Origin: JAZNUH01 sp045592225
Lineage (GTDB): Bacteria; Bacillota; Clostridia; UMGS1883; UMGS1540
Length of the DNA stretch: 5,156 nt
NCBI GenBank assembly: GCA_045592225.1
Contig: JAZNUH010000076.1
Location: forward strand, 1 to 5,156
Reading direction: 5' to 3'
Positions 1 through 3,034 of this stretch are shown here, one piece after another; position 1 is the stretch's first letter; each line of letters opens with the position of its first letter. A model generated the notes under the pieces. It made no database searches, was not told the origin of the DNA, and saw only the letters and a program-made list of their open reading frames with translations. The translations under genes were made by a program, and so were the position numbers.

Positions 1-503
1 ATTATGGGCAGGTTGGGGTACTGCTCTGCAACCTCTGCAAGAGTGTCCCATTCAATCTGTGTATGCCAAACCATAAGAGGAATTCTTCTTTCTTCCATAG
101 CCGAGAAGATATTGCCCATCTGCCATTTTTTCATGGAGTGCTTGAGTGCCTTGGGGAAAATTCTGAGAATAACAGCCTTTTTGCCGATAAATTCATCAAT
201 TGTGTTTGAAATTTTGTTGCCTGCGAGGTTCATCTCGGGAACAACAATGGGTGAAGCGTAAAATCTGTCATCGGTTGCTACCTTTGCAAACAGAGCTTGG
301 TTTGCCAGAGTATAGTCCTCTGTCTTACAACGGCTGTGAGCCAGTACCATACGGTTAACGCCTTCTGCAAAGTACTGTTCGGGCTCGGGATGAACATCCT
401 CCAAAAGCTCGTCCTTGTAGTAGGTCATCCAGCAGTTGATGTCAAAGATTTCGCTGTTTTTCTTCATTTCAAGAAAGTTTGTTTCAAGTGATTTGCTGTA
501 CAT
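1..503 (-). CDS. Amidohydrolase-like TIM-barrel protein, N-terminal part (gene runs off the window)
   Basis: The reading frame is open from ATG at 503 to the window edge and gives 167 residues; the C-terminus is missing. The start is supported by AAAAGGGGG at 511-519, seven bases upstream. The pattern fits the amidohydrolase-2 (COG2159-like) TIM-barrel group: an opening strand FDINCW (residues 20-25), then NQALF and DDRFYASPIVVPE (68-90), KKAVILRIFPKAL (108-120), RIPLMVWHTQ (140-149) and a final visible segment ending in YPNLPI. Known members are mostly metal-dependent hydrolases or decarboxylases. Here the usual N-terminal metal-binding HxH is replaced by NCW, so catalysis by the standard mechanism is doubtful, and the later ligands lie outside the window. 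No signal peptide is visible, so it is probably cytoplasmic. It has its own promoter at 613-641 and is separated from the methyltransferase gene by terminators. Substrate unknown. Confidence 0.75.
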   Translation of the reverse strand, partial: MYSKSLETNFLEMKKNSEIFDINCWMTYYKDELLEDVHPEPEQYFAEGVNRMVLAHSRCKTEDYTLANQALFAKVATDDRFYASPIVVPEMNLAGNKISNTIDEFIGKKAVILRIFPKALKHSMKKWQMGNIFSAMEERRIPLMVWHTQIEWDTLAEVAEQYPNLPI

Positions 504-554
504 AGCACATCCCCCTTTTAAAATATAAATTTATTAATAAAAATTGTTTTTTAG

Positions 555-592
555 TGCTCTTTTTACGGTCAAAACAGCTCATAAAAAGTGCA
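555..592 (-). other. Hairpin in the 5' untranslated leader of the amidohydrolase-like gene
   Basis: The arms at 580-592 and 555-567 can form a 13-position stem with one A-A mismatch and one G-U pair around a 12-base loop. It lies between the promoter at 613-641 and the start codon at 503, within a leader of about 100 bases. There is no clean T-run straight after the 3' arm on the minus strand, so it is not an obvious terminator. It could stabilise the mRNA or be part of a regulatory leader; I do not recognise a riboswitch class. Confidence 0.4.
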
Positions 593-612
593 TTATATAT
601 TAAATTAACAGT

Positions 613-641
613 ATTTTACCACCCCCATTCGGGGATGTCAA
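613..641 (-). promoter_or_regulatory. Sigma-A-type promoter of the amidohydrolase-like gene
   Basis: Minus strand: -35 TTGACA at 641-636, exactly 17 bases of spacer, and -10 TAAAAT at 618-613. The -35 matches consensus fully and the -10 differs at one position. DNA upstream of the -35 (about 642-685) is almost pure A/T and could act as an UP element. The predicted start near 606 would give a leader of about 100 bases before ATG at 503. It is the only strong promoter I found in the intergenic region, and it lies downstream of both terminators. Confidence 0.8.
620..637. promoter_or_regulatory. Inverted repeat filling the promoter spacer (possible operator)
   Basis: The plus strand reads CACCCCC (620-626), ATTC (627-630), GGGGATG (631-637). 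The two 7-base arms are complementary apart from one G-T type pair. The dyad occupies nearly all of the 17-base spacer and overlaps the edge of the -35 hexamer, where a repressor or a MerR-like activator could act. It is the only GC-rich patch in otherwise A/T-rich DNA. Assignment as an operator is inference; the binding factor is unknown. Confidence 0.5.
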
Positions 642-681
642 TAGATTTGAAAACTTTTAATTTTATTTATTATAAATAAAT

Positions 682-708
682 AAAAAATGCCTCAAAACAA
701 GACATTTT
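682..708 (-). terminator. Weaker intrinsic terminator (distal to the methyltransferase gene)
   Basis: On the minus strand the arm at 708-700 (AAAATGTCT) pairs with 692-684 (AGGCATTTT), 9 base pairs with one G-U, loop of 7, followed by a T-rich tract TTATTTATTT. The stem is A/T-rich and therefore weaker than the one at 773-807. It directly follows a duplicated copy of the methyltransferase gene tail (707-725), which suggests it may once have been that gene's immediate terminator. Confidence 0.6.
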
Positions 709-725
709 ATCGATTATTTATTCTT
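707..725. repeat. 19-base direct repeat, copy A
   Basis: The plus-strand sequence TTATCGATTATTTATTCTT is identical to 898-916. On the minus strand it reads as the last codons KNK-stop of the methyltransferase plus eleven following bases. Similarity continues weakly beyond the exact match: CGCAAG here versus CGAAAG in the gene, with a TAT-like stretch before it. This copy is intergenic and abuts the terminator at 682-708. Confidence 0.85.
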
Positions 726-772
726 GCGCTAAGTATATCTGCGGTTGTGTTCGTTCGTAGCAAAAAGGGTAC

Positions 773-807
773 AAAAAAAGAAAAATCTCATACCGTTGAG
801 ATTTTTC
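773..807 (-). terminator. Strong intrinsic terminator downstream of the methyltransferase gene
   Basis: On the minus strand GAAAAATCTCA (807-797) pairs perfectly with TGAGATTTTTC (790-780), an 11-base-pair stem with a six-base loop (ACGGTA), followed by a run of seven T (779-773). It lies about 100 bases after the methyltransferase stop codon, farther than is usual. The plus-strand side lacks a T-run, so it acts in the minus direction only. Confidence 0.88.
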
Positions 808-897
808 AACAAAATAAAATATTTCAATAATTTTGCATCAGCTATATCTTATATTATTATCGCCTTTTTGCATTCCGAACTTTTTTTACATTCCCTC

Positions 898-916
898 TTA
901 TCGATTATTTATTCTT
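898..916. repeat. 19-base direct repeat, copy B (covers the methyltransferase stop codon)
   Basis: Identical to 707-725 and offset by 191 bases. This copy includes the last three sense codons and the TAA stop at 907-905. The DNA between the copies (726-897) has no obvious terminal inverted repeats and no open reading frame of note; it contains the strong terminator at 773-807. Confidence 0.85.
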
Positions 917-1663
917 TCGTAAATATTCATAAAGCATAAGCGAACAAGCCACCGATGCATTGAGTGATTCCACGCCGCCGGGCATAGGAATTTTAATTAT
1001 GGTATCACACAACGAAAGCACAGCTTCGCTCACACCGTCCCCCTCATTACCCACTACTATTGCAACGTTTCCCGAAAGGTCGGCATCAAAAAGACTTATC
1101 GATTTTTGGGTAAGTGCGCCGGCTGCAAGCTTGTAGCCCTTGTCACGAAGTACGCATAGCTCCTCCGCATCATTGCAAAAGGCTATCGGCACCTTAAATA
1201 CAGAGCCCATTGTAGCCCTTACCGTTTTGGGAGCAAAGGGGTCGGCGCTGCCCTTTATAAAAACAATACCTGCCGCATCAACTGCGTGTGCGGTGCGGAT
1301 GATTGTGCCCACATTGCCGGGATCGCGCACATTATCGCAAATTACTACCACCCCGCCCGAAAGGTCGGAAAGCTCTGTTCTTTTCATTTTGGCAGAGGCA
1401 ATTATCCCCTGGGAGGTTTCGGTATCCGAAAGCTTTTCAAAAAGCTTTGCATCCACTTCGTACTGCTTCGGACAATCGGGTACAAAGCCCTCGTATCCTT
1501 CCCTTACAAGCACCGAGGTAAGCTGTGCACCGTTTTGCACAGAATCGTGCACCGCACGTACACCCTCAAGCAAAAATTCGCCTGTTTTTTCTCGATAGGA
1601 ACGCTTTTTTAAATTGTTTATATGTTTTACGGTATTGTTATCTGCACTTTTAATATATATCAT
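905..1663 (-). CDS. TrmH/SpoU-family RNA 2'-O-ribose methyltransferase (YsgA-like)
   Basis: This 252-residue protein carries the three SPOUT/SpoU motifs: DNVRDPGNVGTIIRTA (110-125; Asn and Arg for catalysis and RNA binding), VVGNEGDGVS (203-212) and IPMPGGVESLNASVA (225-239), the last two forming the knotted S-adenosylmethionine pocket. The N-terminal part (about 20-95, with EGVRAVHDSV) resembles the SpoU substrate-binding domain. The family methylates ribose 2'-hydroxyls in rRNA or tRNA; the exact target cannot be read from sequence, so no gene symbol is given. I chose ATG at 1663 because GGGAGAG lies about four bases upstream; an in-frame TTG at 1693 falls inside the terminator stem of the preceding operon. 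TrmH-family genes commonly follow rplT or precede pheS in Firmicutes. Transcription must come from read-through or a promoter inside the end of rplT. Confidence 0.93.
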   Translation of the reverse strand: MIYIKSADNNTVKHINNLKKRSYREKTGEFLLEGVRAVHDSVQNGAQLTSVLVREGYEGFVPDCPKQYEVDAKLFEKLSDTETSQGIIASAKMKRTELSDLSGGVVVICDNVRDPGNVGTIIRTAHAVDAAGIVFIKGSADPFAPKTVRATMGSVFKVPIAFCNDAEELCVLRDKGYKLAAGALTQKSISLFDADLSGNVAIVVGNEGDGVSEAVLSLCDTIIKIPMPGGVESLNASVACSLMLYEYLRKNK

Positions 1664-1677
1664 TATACTCTCCCGAT

Positions 1678-1706
1678 AAAAAAGCTGCCGCAATGCGACA
1701 GCTTTT
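1678..1706 (-). terminator. Intrinsic terminator of the infC-rpmI-rplT operon
   Basis: On the minus strand the arm at 1706-1695 (AAAAGCTGTCGC) pairs over 12 positions with 1691-1680 (GCGGCAGCTTTT), with one G-U and a three-base loop, and runs into six T ending at 1678. It begins 11 bases after the rplT stop codon. The Shine-Dalgarno of the methyltransferase gene follows within about five bases of the T-run, so this site sits exactly at the boundary between the two genes. Confidence 0.9.
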
Positions 1707-1715
1707 ACTTTAGAA

Positions 1716-1742
1716 ATTATAAGCTTGCTTTAGCCTTTTCAA
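1716..1742 (-). promoter_or_regulatory. Possible weak promoter at the end of rplT for the methyltransferase gene
   Basis: The minus strand shows TTGAAA at 1742-1737 and a perfect TATAAT at 1721-1716, but the spacer is only 15 bases, shorter than the preferred 17. The TATAAT overlaps the rplT stop codon, so it may be coincidental. If used, the transcript would start near 1709 and begin with the terminator hairpin at 1706-1680. Confidence 0.25.
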
Positions 1743-2070
1743 CCAGCTGAGCAAATGCAGCTGCATCGTTAATAGCGATTTCGGACAGCATTTTTCTGTT
1801 GATTTCAACGCCTGCCTTCTTAAGACCGTTCATAAATGTGGAATAGTTCATTCCGTTCATTTTTGCAGCAGCGCTGATACGTGTAATCCAAAGTCTTCTG
1901 AAATCACGCTTTTTCTGCTTTCTTCCAACGTATGCATAAACCAGGGACTTCATAACAGCCTGGTTAGCAACTCTGAATGCCTTTGATTTAGCGCCTCTGT
2001 ATCCTTTAGCAAGTTTTAATATCTTCTTACGTCTTTTTCTGGTGTGCAATGCACCTTTAACACGAGCCAT
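1717..2070 (-). CDS. rplT: 50S ribosomal protein L20
   Basis: The 117-residue protein has the typical L20 length. It has a very basic N-terminal extension (RKRRKKILKLAKGYRGAKS, about 11-29), which threads into 23S rRNA during early 50S assembly, and a globular C-terminal half including RDFRRLWITRISAAAK and NGMNYSTFMNGLKKAG. ATG at 2070 is preceded by GAGGAGGG at 2077-2084 with six-base spacing. The gene begins 16 bases after rpmI stops, so the two are cotranscribed. In B. subtilis free L20 represses infC-rpmI-rplT by promoting premature termination in the infC leader; the leader at 2856-2975 here is suited to the same control. A strong terminator follows. Confidence 0.98.
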   Translation of the reverse strand: MARVKGALHTRKRRKKILKLAKGYRGAKSKAFRVANQAVMKSLVYAYVGRKQKKRDFRRLWITRISAAAKMNGMNYSTFMNGLKKAGVEINRKMLSEIAINDAAAFAQLVEKAKASL

Positions 2071-2086
2071 GTTTTTCCCTCCTCAA

Positions 2087-2284
2087 TTATTTGTACGGTA
2101 TAAGCTTCTTAATTGTAACCGCGTTAGGTATTGACGCGTAGGAAATCTTACGCAGTCTTCTCTTTCTCTTTGTAGACTTTTTGGTAAGTATATGACTCTT
2201 AAAAGCCTTACCTCTTTTAACCTTGCCTGATTTTGTAAGGCTAAAGCGTTTTGCTGCGCCTCTATGTGTTTTAATTTTGGGCAT
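2087..2284 (-). CDS. rpmI: 50S ribosomal protein L35
   Basis: This 65-residue, strongly basic protein begins MPKIKTHRGAAKRF, with SGKVKRGKAFKSHILTKKS and KRKRRLRK following, which is diagnostic of L35; the length is normal for the family. It is a small component of the large ribosomal subunit. ATG at 2284 has a near-perfect AAGGAGG at 2293-2299 with suitable spacing. It lies between infC (48-base gap) and rplT (16-base gap), the conserved bacterial order. Nothing looks odd. Confidence 0.98.
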   Translation of the reverse strand: MPKIKTHRGAAKRFSLTKSGKVKRGKAFKSHILTKKSTKRKRRLRKISYASIPNAVTIKKLIPYK

Positions 2285-2332
2285 AATAGGTTCCTCCTTA
2301 TTGTTTTATTTTAAAGCCTTATGGCCTCAAAG

Positions 2333-2842
2333 CTACTGTTTGGGTACTATGAACATTGTCATATTTTTGCCTTCAAGCTTAGGCATTTTGTCAACGTTGC
2401 CGACTTCGGTTACTCTTTCTGCAAACTTTGTAAGCACCTCTGCACCAAGTGCGGAATGGTGAACCTCACGGCCGCGGAAACGAACTGTAACCTTTACCTT
2501 GTCACCTGCCTGTAAAAACTTGATTGCATGACCTGCTTTAGTCTGAAAATCGTGTTCATCAATAGAAGGTGAAAGGCGTACTTCCTTTATGTTAACAACC
2601 TTCTGGTTCTTTTTGGCTTCCTTTTCTTTTTTCGCCTGTTCGAAACGGTATTTACCGTAGTCCATAATCTTGCACACAGGCGGTTCTGCCTTAGGTGCAA
2701 TCTTTACCAGGTCTAAATTTTTTGCATAGGCTATTTTCTGTGCTTCCTTGGAAGACACAACGCCCAGCTGTGATCCGTCGCTATCGATAAGTCTTACTTC
2801 CTTATCGCGGATTTCTTCATTGATCATAGCTTCTTTAGAAAT
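2333..2842 (-). CDS. infC: Translation initiation factor IF-3, predicted ATT start
   Basis: IF3 binds the 30S subunit, prevents premature 50S joining and checks start-codon and initiator-tRNA pairing. The N-domain carries INEEIRDKEVRLID (about 7-20) and the family signature KIMDYGKYRFEQ (58-69); a lysine-rich helical linker (about 70-85) leads to the C-domain with VRLSPSIDEHDF and VTVRFRGREV. I place the start at ATT (2842-2840), giving 169 residues: the product then begins SKEAMINEEIR after the initiator, aligning with B. subtilis IF3 (SKDFIINEQIR, known to use AUU), and GGGGGTG at 2849-2855 is six bases upstream. The ATG at 2827 would be 21 bases from that site and cut conserved residues. 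The in-frame ATG at 2938 lies in the leader and is rejected. First gene of the operon with rpmI and rplT. Confidence 0.96.
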   Translation of the reverse strand: MSKEAMINEEIRDKEVRLIDSDGSQLGVVSSKEAQKIAYAKNLDLVKIAPKAEPPVCKIMDYGKYRFEQAKKEKEAKKNQKVVNIKEVRLSPSIDEHDFQTKAGHAIKFLQAGDKVKVTVRFRGREVHHSALGAEVLTKFAERVTEVGNVDKMPKLEGKNMTMFIVPKQ

Positions 2843-2848
2843 ATATAA

Positions 2849-2855
2849 CACCCCC
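2849..2855 (-). promoter_or_regulatory. Ribosome binding site that fixes the ATT start of infC
   Basis: The minus strand reads GGGGGTG, which pairs with the anti-Shine-Dalgarno with one G-U wobble, and ends six bases before ATT at 2842. No comparable site lies at the right distance before the ATG at 2827, which has only AAAGAAG close by. AUU starts in infC are known to allow IF3 to limit its own translation, since IF3 discriminates against non-standard starts. Confidence 0.8.
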
Positions 2856-2975
2856 AAAAGTATTACCGCGAAAAAAATTGCGGCACGAACAAACACGTAC
2901 CGCAAAAAAATGCATTTTTGTGTATTTACCCTATGCACATTATGATAGGGTGAGAGCGGTAGCTCTGCTTGTTCC
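2856..2975 (-). ncRNA. infC leader RNA, probable L20-responsive leader (attenuator)
   Basis: The leader runs from the predicted transcription start (about 2975) to the infC ribosome binding site. Read on the minus strand it has a 5-base-pair hairpin AGAGC-TACC-GCTCT (2966-2953), a second hairpin ACCCTAT/ATAGGGT (2951-2945 with 2934-2928, loop of 10), a short self-complementary AAAAATGCATTTTT (2919-2906), and a terminator (2905-2871). TACCGC at 2961-2956 is complementary to GCGGTA at 2903-2898 in the terminator's 5' arm, giving a possible antiterminator. Position, hairpins and terminator agree with Firmicute L20 leaders, where L20 favours termination. Family assignment is by context and memory, not by a covariance search. 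Confidence 0.72.
2871..2905 (-). terminator. Attenuator terminator in the infC leader
   Basis: On the minus strand TTGCGGTACG (2905-2896) pairs with CGTGCCGCAA (2887-2878), a 10-base-pair stem with one G-U and an eight-base loop, followed by seven T (2877-2871). It stands about 30 bases before the infC start codon and after the promoter, so it can only work by stopping operon transcripts early. This is the expected control point for L20 feedback. Confidence 0.88.
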
Positions 2976-2981
2976 TGATAT

Positions 2982-3010
2982 ATATTACACTAAATCCCTG
3001 ACCTTGTCAA
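2982..3010 (-). promoter_or_regulatory. Promoter of the infC-rpmI-rplT operon
   Basis: Minus strand: a perfect -35 TTGACA at 3010-3005, a 17-base spacer and a -10 TAATAT at 2987-2982 (four of six consensus positions). Upstream of the -35, 3013-3034 is rich in A-tracts on the minus strand, resembling an UP element and fitting a ribosomal-protein promoter. It begins only 24 bases after the stop codon of the preceding surface-protein gene. Predicted transcription start is near 2975. Confidence 0.8.
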
Positions 3011-3034
3011 GCATTTTTTTATTTTTTTTACAAA

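Noticed and set aside
726..897. Segment between the 19-base repeats as an insertion sequence or MITE
   Set aside because: No terminal inverted repeats or transposase remnant is visible and 19 bases is long for a target-site duplication; kept only as a duplication observation.
745..939. Plus-strand open frame of 64 codons across the intergenic region
   Set aside because: It reads through the terminator hairpin and into the end of the methyltransferase gene, and its composition is that of random AT-rich DNA.
1140..1598. Plus-strand open frame of 152 codons opposite the methyltransferase
   Set aside because: It is antisense to a gene with all SpoU motifs, has low-complexity Ser/Thr-rich translation and no ribosome binding site.
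1664..1693. TTG at 1693 as the start of the methyltransferase (ten extra residues)
   Set aside because: The added stretch lies within the rplT terminator stem and T-run, has no ribosome binding site, and the ATG at 1663 has GGGAGAG at good spacing.
2285..2332. Short GCC-ATAA-GGC stem between infC and rpmI as a terminator
   Set aside because: The stem is about five pairs with a wobble and the following T content is poor; rpmI has its own strong ribosome binding site and is expected to be cotranscribed.
2843..2938. In-frame ATG at 2938 extending IF3 by 32 residues, including a hydrophobic run
   Set aside because: The extension is the translated leader, including the attenuator stem and T-run, is unlike any IF3, and has no ribosome binding site.
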